Assembly (NCBI RefSeq): GCF_000340215.1
Contig: NW_006921535.1
Location: forward strand, 1,492,483-1,556,482
Source of the DNA: Pseudocercospora fijiensis CIRAD86
Lineage: Eukaryota; Ascomycota; Dothideomycetes; Mycosphaerellales; Mycosphaerellaceae
Direction of reading: 5' to 3'
Length of the DNA stretch: 64,000 nucleotides
Positions 10,707 to 23,949 of this stretch are shown here, piece by piece. The translations under genes were made by a program, and so were the position numbers. Below the pieces are notes generated by a model, which saw nothing but the letters and a program-made list of their open reading frames with translations, did no database searches and was not told the DNA's origin. Position 1 is the first letter of the stretch. Each line of letters opens with the position of its first letter.

Positions 10707-12577
10707 CTAATACATAGGCGGTGCTAGCCTTTCAGGCGCTGGCTGTCTATCCTGTCCATCCAACAGCCCATAGTACCATGTCAAATCTCTGCCGTCGTAT
10801 TCTCTGACGTCAAACCCATCTCCCAAATAATTGAAAGCATTGCCCGAAAGATATTCGATCTCGTAATCTTCGAAGCGAACTTTCTGTAGCATGGTCATGT
10901 AATGTATTCGCGAGCCCGGCCAGAGAGGAGGTTTGCGGTTCATGTCTCCATTCTTAAACCAGCTGCTACAAGGCCCTGACCAGGCTGTCGCTTTGATGTA
11001 TAGGTCAGCATGCTTGCAGAATTGCTCCGCTGCGCTGCGCTTGACCTGAATCTTCTTGATATCCTCGATTTGCGCCTTTTCGATGATTTGAAAGATGTAA
11101 CGCGTGTAGGCCTCGATCATGGGGAAGATGGAGCCGTGGCCCAGCGGTCCGTAAGGGCCGCAGAAGATCAAGTAGTTGGGAACTTCAGGCGCATTGAGTC
11201 CGAGATATGCAATGTTGTCGGGATTGCTGTAGTCATCTTGTAGATTTCTGCCGTTGCACAGCATGGGGAATTGTGGGCGAAAAGACGTGTCGAATCCGGT
11301 TGCGCAGATGATGATGTCGCACTCGTAGTGTTGGCCGTCGTCACCGCTGATGAATCCGGTCGGCGTGATCTCAACCAGCTCCTTTTTCAAAGTGGTGGTC
11401 TTCGGTTGCGCCAACGCCTCCAGGAAGCCATTGCCAGGCGTGGGTCTTCGACAGCCAACGCCAAAATCGGTGGGCAGGAGATGTTCTACGAGATCCGGTC
11501 GTGAGGCCAGTTTTTGCTTCATCTGTTTGCTTGAATACTCCCGAGCATTCCAGGCGTCACGGGAGCCGTTGACCACGAGCTTGAAACGTTGGTTCAATTC
11601 GGATTCGACTGCTTTGCAGTAACGCAGGTACAATTCGGGATCGTCGCGAAACTTCTTCTTCGTTTCCTCCGAGTACTCAAAGTTCTCGCCGTTGGGGCCG
11701 GCGAACCGTGGTCCAAAGCCTGCTGTGATCCACGTCTTTGATCTCGCAACGAGGTAAAGGCGATCGACCTGTTTGATAATCGAAGGCACCACTTGCACAC
11801 CCGAGCTTCCAATCCCCAACACCAGAACCTTCTTGCCTCGCAGGTCTACGCTCTCGTCCCATTTTGCCGTGTGCATTTTGGGGCCCTGGAAAACGTCCAA
11901 CCCTTTGACTTGCGGCCACTTCCACGTGTTCAACCAGCCACCGCCGTTCAAAAGGAAATGGGCATAGTCGAAAAAGGTGTCTTCTGGATTGTCGTTCCGC
12001 ATCACCTTGACCTTCCATTCTCCGCGATCATCGAGCCACTCGGCCCCGACTATGCGATGGTTGAACTTGACATGATCGTAGACGTGATTGTCGCGGGCAA
12101 CAGATTGCAAGTACTCGAGGATTTCTTTTGCACCCGAGTAGTACCTCGACCAGTTCGGATTGCGAGCCCAGGTAAATTGATAACTCACACTCGGGATATC
12201 GCAGGCGCAGCCCTTTGAAGCCTCGGTTCAGCAAAAACAAAAAAAAAAAGATTCTTGTCCTACTTTCCTTGGAGTTGCAGACTTACCGGATATCGGTTCT
12301 CGAACCACGTTCCTCCCACGTCCGGATTCTTCTCGTAAATGACCAAGTCGATATTGCTCATGTGCTTGTACATCTGGGCCGTAAAGTTGATGCCGCTGCA
12401 GCCGGCGCCGATGAAAATGACTTTGACGCGACGCTTGGTGCCCATGGGACTCGGGCGAATGGTATAACCATCTTTCGTGCTCAGACCGGCCTGATGAATC
12501 GCTGACTCTGCTGTCGGCAGGGAAAAGAATGGTTCGTCACTGCCAGAACGAGGCACTTCCTCGCCGACGCTGCCCAT
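10707..12577 (-). CDS. Baeyer-Villiger-type FAD/NADPH monooxygenase
   Basis: Two exons, 12577-12287 and 12212-10707, joined across a 74-bp intron (GTAAGT...TCAAAG), give 598 residues. The intron splits the conserved NRYP|GCACDIPS segment. An FAD-binding GAGCSG lies at residues 57-62 with VGGTW downstream. The Baeyer-Villiger fingerprint FxGxxxHxxxWD is at about 205-216 (FQGPKMHTAKWD). The NADPH-binding GIGSSG is at 230-235, and ATGFDTSFRP lies near the C-terminal third. The family inserts oxygen next to a ketone or acts as a flavin monooxygenase on steroids, polyketides or aromatic ketones; substrate unknown. ATG 12577 is the first in frame after the upstream non-ATG extension. A T-rich stretch lies just inside the intron. 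The gene is convergent with the Zn2Cys6 regulator at only 216 bp, so they may be co-regulated (inference). Confidence 0.92.
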
Positions 12578-12757
12578 GTTGGACGGTGATGCTACGTATC
12601 TGTCTGGTGCCGGACAGGTTATGCGGTGTCCTAGAATAATAATCACTCAAACACCTCGAAAGCGTCTTGTATATGTAGCTCGTCTTGGACATGTCGGTAG
12701 TTGGGCCGATTTTCGGCATATGCGCACTTCAGGCCCATTAATTCGTTGTGAATGGTG

Positions 12758-12778
12758 CCGAGCAGCGGGCTTGCTCGG
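12758..12778. promoter_or_regulatory. Inverted repeat CCGAGCA-N7-TGCTCGG (copy 1)
   Basis: Perfect 7-bp arms at 12758-12764 and 12772-12778. The outer CCG/CGG triplets are the kind of half-site bound by dimeric Zn2Cys6 proteins. Candidate operator only. Confidence 0.5.
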
Positions 12779-12878
12779 TATGGGTCTCTTTTGACCGAAG
12801 GCTTGTATACTGTGTGTAGCTCGTCTTGGAAATGTCGGTGTTTGAGCCTACTTTTGGGCCCATCCGTTGTGACCGGCG

Positions 12879-12900
12879 CCGAGCACCCTGACCTGCTCGG
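12879..12900. promoter_or_regulatory. Inverted repeat CCGAGCA-N8-TGCTCGG (copy 2)
   Basis: Same arms at 12879-12885 and 12894-12900. The spacer differs completely from copy 1 while the arms are unchanged, which suggests the arms are selected. Confidence 0.5.
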
Positions 12901-14832
12901 TATTCCATGGGTCTCTTTTCGCCGAAGGCCGAAAACTTATTGCCAGCGCCGCGTGGCCAATGGGGATTGTTTATGTGTCTACCTTAAGTGTTCAAAGATG
13001 TGTTGGTGTTTGCACCCCTAGGTCGCGGCTACCTCCATTCAGGCTTGTGGGCATGAAGAATCAAACTGCGACGGGTGCACGTGAATAGATTAGTAATTAG
13101 TTAGGGCTAGCTTCCGAACTTTCCGACCAGCCAATCACAAACACACCCAATAATTCTTCGCCTATAAGCCTGAGAACAAGCCGTGCTAAACTAGCCTGCG
13201 ACGTACTACTTTTTCGCGACTACGCAAATACAATAATCTAAATAGTAGAGATTGTAGCCCTACTAATTGCGCTTTATTCTACCTACTAGACAAGTCTATA
13301 CGACGTTAGCGCGTTAAGGTTTCGCTATTCTGCTAAGCCGACTCGACTATAGCTATCCGGATTGCTAGGCGGCTAGCTATACTACTAGAAACACCTTAAT
13401 ATAAAACATACCGCATCGCCTAGCTAATACTTAGAGGTCCTTCTCCTAATCCTAGCTATTATTATTTAGGTAGGCGAAAATTCCGTCCGACGTCTACTAA
13501 CCGCTATATAGCCCTTAAGAGTAAACGAGAACCTTCCTATAGCCGACTCGATACTTCGAGATCCTTCTCTAGCTATTTCTAAACAACTTTTGTAAAGCGA
13601 TTAAAGGCGCCCGAGTAGTACTTATTATATTATCGCTAGATAGTAGACGCTATTCTAAAGCTAAGGCTAAAATACCTAAAAGTCGCTACTAATACCGCTA
13701 ATACCGCTATAGAAGAAGCTATAGAGCCGTTAAGCGAAATTAGTAACGTACTAGAATATCTATTTAATACCGCAGGTTAACTAGTCGTCGATATATAAGG
13801 CAACTATATACGTATCGACGATATAATAGATATAGATATAGACAAAGATAATAATCCGCTTCTAGGCTAGCCTAGCTATCCGACTTAAGGCCCTACGGGT
13901 ATACTAACATAGCGTCTGCCTATCCTAATAACTAGTAGCAATCTATTTAGTAATCTCGACGATATAGAGATACTAGCTAGAATAGAGTATATCGGCTAAC
14001 TATCTCGAGCTACTACTACTACTAAAGAAGAAGAAAAAGAAGAGGAGTCTAAGGATAAAGACTAAGGCGAAGAAGATACTAAGCTAAGTAACGATAAAGA
14101 GGTTAATACTTGTAATTTAGATAACGACGATAACGACGACGACGATAAGAAGGCCGCTAAGGAGGCCGCTAAGACCGAGCGTAGGGCTACTAACGAAGAT
14201 ACTATTAAGCGACGACTCGATAAACACTATAAGGAGCTAAAGGGCCTTATACGGCAGTATAAGATTAGCACCCTATACCTAGTTAAGTATTTAGTTAGTA
14301 AGCTAGGTAAGAAGAACTCTAGATCTTGTAAGACGACTAAGCGCTCTACGTAGTACGAGCTTAATCTATAGTCCCTCCTAGTAGCCTTTCTAGAGGAGCG
14401 CCTATTTAGTAGCCGTATTATCCGTAAGGAGCTAAAGGGCCTAGTCGGAAAGCCGTTATTTAGTATATATAAGCTAGAATATAGTAAGATAGAGATCGAC
14501 CTTACTAGTATAAACAAGACTATTAAGCAAGCTGTACCGACTTAGTATAAGCTCTATATAGAAGAGCTACTACCTAACCTTCGCCGCGATACCGAGCAAT
14601 ACTAAGAAGAATTCCTAGATAAGCGTAATATAGCTAAGAAGCGTACTATTACGTTAATAGCTTAGGTGTTGTACTCGATTTTACATGTTAATACATCCTT
14701 CTTCCTAAAGGCTCTTAGTATATATCGGTCTCGTATAATATTGTCGGTTACTAACTATTGTCTTAGGAATCTTCCTTGTCTCTAATAGCGCGAGTCGTCG
14801 TACGATTAAGTGCTTAAACAATCTAAACATAG

Positions 14833-15028
14833 TGTCAGGGCCAAAGAGGTTACACGTAATTAGCATGTAACTAGGCCGAGTGAAGCTAGGGTCTTAATGC
14901 CTTAGGCAGGGCTTAGCGCTTGGCGTTAGGCTAACTCTCCTGCCTTCCTCCCTCTCCTCCTAGCTCCTTATCGAATACTACTTGTACCTACTACTACCCT
15001 ATCTACCTGCTAACATACCCTTCTTATA
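14833..15028 (+). repeat. 5' LTR of gypsy element 1
   Basis: Starts TGTCAGGGCC and ends CTTCTTATA (ancestrally ...ACA). Preceded by the CATAG target duplication. Confidence 0.93.
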
Positions 15029-15079
15029 TAGTATTCGATCTACCCTTTAAGGGTAGCAGCTAGATAGTCTCTATTTCAA

Positions 15080-16640
15080 GCTTTTAGCGGTATAGCTACA
15101 AATAAGACTAATCTAACTATATTGCGCCTAAAGAACGGGACCTATACGTACTATTCCATCGAAACAACCGTACTAATTATTAAGCAAGGCCTTCTATACG
15201 GCCTATTACACCGAGTCAATCGCACTAAGCCGATATCTACTAATTCCGCTATATCCGCATCTTAGGGGCCTATAATACATTATTAGTGTTACCCCTTACA
15301 ATAGCCGGCTTATTACGAAGCAACAATAACCGTACTACCGCTAGCAGCGCTAGCAATAACAACGCTAGTAGTATAGTTCCCGCTAAAGTACCTACTAAAG
15401 TGCCTCCTACTAAAGAGCCTACTAGAGAGCCTATTAAAGAAGAACCTATAATTCCAGGTAATAATCTAGAATTGCCTGTTAACGATATTCTTAACAACAT
15501 TGTCAACCGACGATATAGCTAGCTAGCCTTTAGCCCCTAACTAGTAGGGAGACTCTAAGAAGCTACCTAAAACAGGCTTACTGCCCTACGTTAAGAACAA
15601 TAGCTAAAGGATAACCTCCTCGAAATTCGCCGCCTTTAGGAGGCCCTAACAACTAATACTAAGCCGATAGTAGGCCCTTCCTTACTATTAGTCCTAATCT
15701 AGAAGAAGGATGCTAAACTCAAGGACTGCACCGTATTTAACGGCTCTAGTCGAAAGCAATACAACGACTATATCCGTAACTGTAAGCTTAACTAACGAAA
15801 CGCACTAAGGGCTCTACCAAATAACTATTCACTAGTCGTCTATGCTATATAGTACATTAACGGCGACCTAAAACGCACCTAGGATAACTATTTTGACTCC
15901 CTTAATAACTAGACTGCTATTTAGTAGCAGACCTACAAAACTATTATGCTAGACACCCTTAGAAACCCTATACTAAGGCAATAACACGCTTAGGACTAGT
16001 ACCTTCGAGCTAAGCAAAAGACTAATCAATCGGCTCGCTTATTTAAGGCCTATTTAAAGACCCTCGAAGACGACCTCCCGACTAAAACTAATTCTATCTA
16101 GATCTCCGAAATACGCCCTAAATTGAGATAGGAATTAGTCCTTGAGTTAGACCGCCGCCGTGTGTTTAAACAGGCCAATCTTATACGTATTTAGTTTATA
16201 GTTGAAGTCGAAACTGCCGAACGAGCTGTCTAGCTCTAGCAACGACTAGAATCAAGGATCCGACCTACTAGCAACCGTAGCAACCGTAGCCGCGGAGGAA
16301 ACTAAGGTTCCTACTAAGACAACAATGCTAATAATAGGAACAGTAACGATCGTAGAAGAAGCCGTAGCCGGCGGCTATATAGAGGAGGCCGCGATAGGGG
16401 CCGTAGAAGGGGCTCGTATCCCTATAGTACTAATCGCTCGGCTAATAATAGCGGCAACAGCTATAGCAATCCCCTAACCGGACTGAAGTGCTTCAATTGT
16501 AATAGCACTAGTTATCTACTAGGCTAATGCGACAAACCTAAGGACTAGGCCCGAATCGACCGTACTACCGCCGAACACCGAAAGTACCTTTTAGTAGCTA
16601 ACGCTACCCCTATAGGCTAATCTTCTTATTAGTCGAAAAA
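15080..16640 (+). pseudogene. Gag relic of gypsy element 1
   Basis: A single frame can be followed with only RIP-type stops. It has an N-terminal Pro/Thr/Lys-rich region, a central Gag core, an Arg/Ser-rich basic stretch (about 16250-16440) and a CX2CX4HX4C zinc knuckle at about 16489-16530. The His now reads Tyr and one Gln is a stop, both explained by C-to-T. It would package element RNA. Confidence 0.8.
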
Positions 16641-16699
16641 AGAGTAAGCGCCGCACTAACTGTTAGCCTTATACGGCGTAAGACTATCGACATTATACT

Positions 16700-19600
16700 A
16701 GCCATTATACGTACCTGTCTCGTATCGGATACGTATAGGACTAACTATAAGACTAAGGTTATACTAGATCTAGGAAATTCCGTTAGTGCCCTTATCAGCT
16801 ATCGCCTAGCTAAGCAATTAGACCTTCGACAACTGCCTAGGACTGACCTGCCAACCCTTGCTTAGTTTAATAACGCTCGGCACTTAACCTATAGGGCCTA
16901 CTATGTCTATATAGCTCTAAAGGACGACCTCGGCAATAAGCGCCTACTAAACTTCACTACCTACGCGGTAGACATAGACAGCCTCCTATCTAATATTGTT
17001 ATTAGCAACCCTGTTCTTAAGTACTATGCTATAGTTATAGACTTAGGCAGCTAACAATAGCGATTTAGAATCGCTCGGAAAGAGGATATTAAACACATCG
17101 ATATTAGCGAGTGTCCTAATAATATTAGGGTCCTGTTTATTAGTAACCTAATACTAGCCTCCGCCTTAGCTAATCTAACTGCCGACCTACTCGGTAGTAA
17201 TAACGATAAACCTGTGCCCCCTAATAGCATAGACCCTAATTAGCTTGCTCGTATACTAGAGCCTATTCGAGAGACCTATATTAATATGTTTAAACACTAC
17301 TTAGCATCGACATTGCCTATATTCAAAGAGATAGACTATAAGATTGACATTATAGAGGGCAAAGAGGTTCCTTTTAGTCCCCTCTATAACCTTAGTAAAC
17401 GAGAGCTTGCTATACTACGTAAGTACCTAGAGGAAAACCTAGCTAATAGTCGAATTCGATACAGCAACAGCCCTGCTAGTATACCTATCCTGTTCGTACT
17501 AAAGAAGGATAGTAGCCTACGTCTGTGTGTTAATTATCGTAGGCTTAACGCTGTTACTATCAAAGACCGCTGCCCACTTCCTCTTATTAATAAGACCCTC
17601 GATCGCCTTTCTAGTGCTTACTACTATACTATATTAGATATTAAGGACGCCTATTACCGCATCCGTATCCGCAAGGGCGATGAATAGAAGACAGCCTTTC
17701 GCACTCGTTATAGGCATTTCGAGTACTTAGTTATACTATTCGGCTTAGCTAATGCCCCTGCTATATTCTAGTCCTATATCAATCGGGCCCTATTAGGCCT
17801 ATTAGATTACCTCTGTATAGTTTACCTAGATAATATCCTAGTTTATATACACTCTCCTAACATTACGGAACACTAGGCTACAGTCCGTAAGGTACTCGAT
17901 CGCCTAAGGGCCTATAGCTTGTATTGCAAGCCTTCTAAATGCACCTTTGCTGCTAAGGAGGTAGCCTTCCTTGGTTTTATCGTGTTAACTAAGGGTGTTA
18001 AGGCTGATCCTAACCGGATTAAGACTATTACTAAGTGGCTAACGCCTACTAGTATTAAGGAGCTTCAATTATTCCTAGGTTTTGCTAACTTCTATCGTCG
18101 CTTTATTAAGAGCTATTTACGACACGTAATGCCCCTAACTAAGCTTACTAAAACCAAGGCTAACCCGACTAGAGAGTTTAAATAGACTAACAGAGCATAA
18201 GCCGCTTTTAACGGTCTAAAGCGACGCTTTACTAAAGTCCCCTTGTTATACTATTTCGTACTAAATAAGCAGATCCGAATTGAGACTAACGCTTTACAGT
18301 TCGCTATATCGGCTATTATGTCTTAGTAATTAGATAATAACTATTACTAGCACCCGATTGCCTTCTTCTCGAGGAAGATGATTAATATAGAGCGTCGCTA
18401 CGAGACATATAAGCAAGAGCTCCTAGCTATTGTCGAGGCCTTCAAGTACTAGCGCTACTATCTCGATAGTGCTTAGTATACTATTTAGGTCTACACAGAC
18501 TATAACAACCTCCGTAGCATTACTAAGGTTACTAGGGTTATAGGTCGATAGGCTAGATAGGCCGTCTACCTCGCCGGGTTTGATTTTAATATATTATACC
18601 GGCTAGGCGTAAGTAACCCTACCGATAGCCTATCGAGGCGACCTAATTACGATAGCGAAACCTAATACATTAATTCTTTGTTTCCAACCCTGTAGTATAA
18701 GATTGCTATAGCCCGTATTATTAATAAGTAAGCGTAGGATAAGCGGCTTACCGGACTCCGCGACGGCTTAAAGCATATTAATACTCTTACTATATTAATA
18801 GTGCGTATTAAGGCAAGAGCTAAGGACATAGATAGGAGAAGTTATAATAACTCCCTAGTCGATATCGCTATATACAGTAACAGCGATCAAAGCACTAATA
18901 TAGTTGATCCGGCTGCTAGTGCTATTAGATGCATATAATGCGTACCTCGTTTAATAGCGAGGGTGCTATTAAATAACCTTACAAATAGGGATAGTCAATC
19001 GTTTATAGATAAGCTGTTACGGGCTTAGTAGAGGGACGCCTTTGCTGCTAAACGTATAGACAAGCTTATAAGTAGGCGAAAGACTCGATCTAGTAAGAGT
19101 AACAATTGGTCGATCGATAACAAAGGTTATTTGAAGTTTAAGGGCAGATACTATATCCCCGCTAAACATTCGATCCGACAAGAACTTCTTAAGCGACACT
19201 ATAATAGTAAGCTTGCCGGTTACTATAGTATAGAGAGGTCGCACGAGCTACTATCGCGTACATACTACTAGCTAAATAGTAAGCGGGATATAAAGGACTA
19301 CGTAAACACGTATGCCGTATATTAACGAGTTAAGGCACCAAAGCATTAGCCTTTTAGCGAGTTGTCCTTATTGCCAATCCCTTACAAGCTATTTATAGAG
19401 CTTATAATAGATTTTATTATAGGTCTTCCCCCTGCTAAGCGAAGAGGAAGCAAAGACATCTTTAACGCTATCCTAGTCGTTATAGACCGATTTACTAAGG
19501 GCGCTCGATACATCCCGGCGCGTAAGGATTAGACTGCTATTAATATAGTAGAGGCGCTGTAGACTAACATCTTCTATACCTATTAGGGGACCCCTAAAGG

Positions 19601-20551
19601 GATAGTCTCTAACTAAGGCTCGATATTCACATCTCATTATTAGAGTAAGATTTGCCTATAGCTAAGACTCAAGCATCGCCTGTCTATAGCATTCTATCTA
19701 CAAACAGATAGTCAAACCGAAAGGCAGAATGCTACGCTATAGCAGTACCTGCGTAGCTACATTAATAAGAACCCTAATAACTAGGTTAATCTCCTATAGC
19801 CTATAGAATTCGTGTATAACAATAGTATATACTTATCTACTAAGGTTTTACTATATATAGCTATAATAGGCTAGAACGCCGCCTTACTATAAGACCTATT
19901 TACCTCGCTCGAGGCCGAGCGTAAGGAAAGGGAAGCGCGTTAAGTACTAACACCTAAGACGCTAGCGGCTATTAAGAGGGTTCAAAAGATGCGAGAAATT
20001 CACGCTATAATAGCTAACAAACTAGCAAAGGCCCAGGCCTATTAGAAGGCCTACTATAACAAATACTATACGCTAATAACCTTCAAACAAGGCGACATAG
20101 TTATACTTAGTACAAAGAACCTCCGCATCCGCAAACACCTATTACCTAATAGCAAAACACGCCCTAAACTAGCACTAAGGTACATTGGTCTATTCCGCAT
20201 TCGAGAAGTTAAGAGCTCCTCCGCATAGGCCTATTAGTTGTAGCTTCCTCCTTATTACACTATCTATAACACCTTCTATATATCCCTCCTTAAGCTATAT
20301 TACCTACGCGAGGGGGATAAAGCCCCTACTAAATACGAAGACATACTAGCGGATAGTAAAGAGCTATAGTCTATAGAACGTATCCTAGATTATCGGACTA
20401 GGCGAGGCAAGAAGGAGTACCTCCTAAGATAGTAAGGCTATTTACTAGAATAGGACTTATAGGAAGCTAAAGATTCCTTCGAGGATATAACCGAGTTGTT
20501 AGATAAGTATTAGACTAGCGCGAAGAATAAGAAGAAGGCTAAGGGCCTATA
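16700..20551 (+). pseudogene. Pol relic of gypsy element 1 (protease, RT, RNase H, integrase, chromodomain)
   Basis: A protease-like VILDLGNSVS precedes the RT (17286-18200: [42 protein letters not shown] for the catalytic YLDD). An RNase H region follows. The integrase core is near 19390-19830 (IIDFIIGLPPAKRRGSKD). A C-terminal chromodomain (SIERILDYRTR...YLLR.QGY) ends at the TAA 20549-20551. The chromodomain would target integration to heterochromatin in chromoviruses. Many Trp and Gln codons are stops and the second catalytic Asp reads Asn, so it is dead. At least one frame change lies between RT and chromodomain. Confidence 0.88.
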
Positions 20552-21735
20552 ATGTCGCCTAGGATTAATGCTACCCCCGGGGTACTATTAGCTAACTAAT
20601 TAGAGACAAGCAATTGTTAGCAACAAAGGACAATAAGACTACGCTAGGCGCGCTACGACGCGTTAATTAATTAATCGTATACTCTTTTAAGGACTCTACC
20701 TCTTTACTAACGCGCCCTATAGGTCCCCCTCTTATTCCTTTATTCTATCGAGGCCTCGAGGCCTAGGCGATCGGCGAGGGCGGCGTCGCGCTTATAACGG
20801 CACGGCCGGCGCGGCTATGTTAGTAACGGTGTTACGGAGTGTGTTATTAGTAGAAGGAGGAGATTAGAAGCGAGGTAAAGTTAGCGCTAAGACGACTAGC
20901 GTCGCTATTATTAACATCACTTGCTATTGTCGCTGCGCCTATAGACATAACCTTACCTGCACTACGAGCCTAAGGCACCTTTAATCAAACTTTGATTGAA
21001 GCTTTGAGCCTGTTAAAGGTTTAATTAAAACTTTGAGGCCGAGTTAAAACTTTGAGCCGCTTAAAAGGTTAAGTAGACTAATAGACTAACTAACTAAGGG
21101 CAAAACTATAGAGCTAAGCTAGCCGGGGTTAATCTTACGGACAATAGGTTACTCCTCGATCTATCTTACCCTTTAAGCGAGGCGAACCTCTACTACTGCA
21201 CTTATAATAGCCTTCACTTATAGAAACTAGACGAGCTATGTTTTTTGAAAAGATAAGATAAGATTGACACTTAAAGGCTACCAAACCTAGCTAATTAGGG
21301 CTAGCGAAACTACGAACAATAAGAACAATAACCCTCGGAAACGGACAAACCCTCGGAAGCGGACATTGCTAGGTCTTTTAAGAGTAGACGCAAAGAACTC
21401 GATACGACATTACTTAGAACGGAGGTAGTGCTACAATACCTCGTACGTCTACCTGTTATAGTAGGGAAGACGCGCTCGTATCGTAATTAGTCGAAGGCCT
21501 TCGATTCTTGTAGATATATATTACTTTATAGTTTATTGTATATAGAGATAGCGCAGTTAGAGTTATACATTGTATTGTTAGAGGTAAGGTTTGATATAGT
21601 TACATAATTAGGTAGTTAAGTGTTCAATTTAGCGCGGGCTAAGTAGCTTATTAGACCTGCTAAGTTAGTAGCAATAGAGGTTGAGACTAGGACAAAGACC
21701 GGCTACGAGGGCGCGGCCTTTAGAAGGGAAGCGTA
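20552..21735 (+). other. 3' non-coding region of gypsy element 1
   Basis: Begins with a 27-bp GC-centred palindrome (20565-20591). Contains a cluster of AAACTTTGA repeats at about 20985-21055 and the polypurine tract before the LTR. No ORF is supported. Element 2 has the same region at 45722-46997. Confidence 0.7.
20565..20591. repeat. 27-bp GC-centred palindrome, copy 1
   Basis: Arms TTAATGCTACCCC and GGGGTACTATTAG around a central C, 14 bp after the pol stop of gypsy element 1. Confidence 0.8.
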
Positions 21736-21931
21736 TATTAGGGCCAAAGAGGTTACACGTGATTAGTATATAACTAGGCCGAGTAAAGCTAGGGTCTTAA
21801 TGCCTCAGGCAGGGCTTAGCGCTTAGCGTTAGGCCAACTCTCCTACCTTCCTCCCTCTCCTCCTAGCTCCTTATCGAATACTACTTATACCTACTACCAC
21901 CCTATCTACCTGCTAATATACCCTTCTTATA
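21736..21931 (+). repeat. 3' LTR of gypsy element 1
   Basis: 196 bp like the 5' copy. Starts TATTAGGGCC (RIP form of TGTCAGGGCC), ends CTTCTTATA, then CATAG. Confidence 0.93.
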
Positions 21932-23949
21932 CATAGTACCGTCGTACCGCACTATTTAGATCCTAATAGATAAGAACGCCGATATATAAGAGACCGAGAT
22001 CGTAGAGTTAGCTTGCTATAAGGACAAGTAGTAGTTCTTTATAATCGATAACTTTAATCGGATATAGAAGCATACTATCTAGCGTTCTAGAGAGACTAAC
22101 GAGATAAAGGCTATAACTATATCGTATATCGCAAAGAATAAGCGCATCCCGAAGGGTAGTCTAAAGAAGAAGATAATCTATTACGATAAGCCTCTCGATC
22201 CTAATAATATCTTTAAGAACATATATAAAGATTAAGCAACCCGGCTAGCAAGTTAGGATAGTATCGAAGAGCCTAGGGTTATCGAGAATATAAACAAGAA
22301 GACCGCTATGTTCTATATTAATAAGGCAATCGTATATGCATTTCTAGAGGCCTATAAAGCGCTGTTTAAGAAGGAGAAAGAAGAGGCAGGAGATGCTATA
22401 GTAACACCTCTAGCCTAGCTTGTAATCGACGAGCTTCCTACGGTACGTATAGAGCTGTATTCGATGCTAGTCTCGTTTAATAATAAAGCGACGCTTAAGG
22501 GCATAGTCGCTATTTAGGATAAGATTTAGCTTAGCTTTATAGACCTCGATCGCGATAAGGATTTCGCAAGCGGACCTAATAGTCCTATAACCCTTATAGC
22601 TAGCGATAACATAACCGTATTGCGATCGATCGGTATCTATAACGAAAGCGTCGAAAGCGAAGATCTATACGACAAGCGAGATACTATCGTCGCTATCCCT
22701 ATAGCCGAATTCTATACTATAATAAACACATTCTTTACCGCCCTACGCACCTACTAGGATAACAATAAGGCTAGTAAACCTCTACTAGTCGCACAGACCT
22801 TAAAGAGCGATACGGCTTTCTAGTATAGCGAGAACAAGGTTAGTAAGGAGAAGCCTAAGTTCTTCGAAATCCTATAGCTAGCTATTACTACTTTCCGCTC
22901 TCGTACTGTTAGTGCGTTAATATAGTAGCTTTTAGATAATAGCCGGATTGTTATTGCTAGTAAGGAGAACTAAATAGACCTAATTGCCGAAGCCCTCTTG
23001 CGAATAACTGCTAAGCAGTATCTCTACGTCGTTAAGGAGGTAATTTATAAGTAGCTATTATTAACCGCCGCCTAGCGTAGTAAGCCTTATCGTACTAGGG
23101 GCGAAGCTCCCGATACCTAGTATATAACGATAGCGAGGTTAATAAAGGAGATCGAAACTAGCCTAACTCTCCGTAAGGCAGTCCGCAATATAGATATCGG
23201 GCATCTACGTAGAATTACCGATTTCCTAATCCCTAGCTTCTTCGGCGCTAGCTAGGGCAATTACGGGCGTATAATAATCTTAAAGCGCTAGATGCTTAGT
23301 CCTAGTTGTAATCCAGTTATACAGGATGCTATCCTTTTATCTAGTATCGTATCTAATAGCAAGAAAGGCTATACCCTAGCCGTCGACGAGTAGCTCGAAG
23401 TTTATAACTACGAGTATTCCGAGGATATTAATCGCATCGCTAACTCGATATACGATTTAGCAGCGACGTTTAAGAAGGTTGCCCTTAATCGAGAGCCTTC
23501 TCGAGTCCTACGTAATATAATAACTAGCTTTACTAGTATTAAGCCAAGTTTATACTATACCTATAAGAACACGTCTAAAGACGTATTTAGTCGTACTAAG
23601 ATGCTATTTACGAGCGGGTTTATGTCTCCTTATAGTAATCTAGGCGGCAATGTCTCGGATAATATTTAGCAAATCGGCGGTATATAGATCGATACGAAGG
23701 TTGCTACATTTAACGAAGCGAATAAGCAGTACTTCGAAGGCCGTACTACGATCTTAGACGAGGTAATTAAGGATCTAGACACCGCTAATACTAACCGCGA
23801 AGATATAGCTAACCGCGGTAGCCTTAAGGATGCTATCGTTAGTAATAATAATAGGTCTAAGTAGCTTAGTGTAATCCGCAGATCGGATAGGTTTAATATA
23901 CTAATTTTAGTAGAGGTGTTAGATATAACTAGCACTGATTAAGAGAAGG

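Larger units (their letters stand above)
12666..12935. repeat. Imperfect tandem duplication of about 136 bp in the monooxygenase promoter
   Basis: Unit 1 starts at 12666 and unit 2 at 12802. Both read CTTGTATA, TAGCTCGTCTTGGA, ATGTCGGT, GCCGAGCA...TGCTCGGTAT and GGGTCTCTTTT..CCGAAGGC in the same order. It lies 90-360 bp upstream of the monooxygenase ATG. Confidence 0.85.
14833..21931 (+). mobile_element. Complete Ty3/gypsy chromodomain LTR retrotransposon (element 1), RIP-inactivated
   Basis: Two LTRs of 196 bp each (14833-15028 and 21736-21931) are flanked by the target duplication CATAG (14828-14832 and 21932-21936). A tRNA primer-site candidate follows the 5' LTR directly (TAGTATTCGA, from TGG by RIP). 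A purine tract (AGAAGGGAAG) precedes the 3' LTR. Gag, protease, RT, RNase H, integrase and chromodomain are in order. LTR differences are largely CpA-to-TpA changes. Total 7,099 bp; same family as element 2 at 40015. Confidence 0.95.

Noticed and set aside
12578..12646. N-terminal extension of the monooxygenase to 12646
   Set aside because: The extension starts at GTG; ATG 12577 is the first plausible start and precedes the FAD motif by a normal distance.
14227..15522. Short ORFs on both strands near 14.2-15.5 kb as genes
   Set aside because: They are chance open stretches in RIP DNA or pieces of the gag relic; the surrounding element structure explains them.
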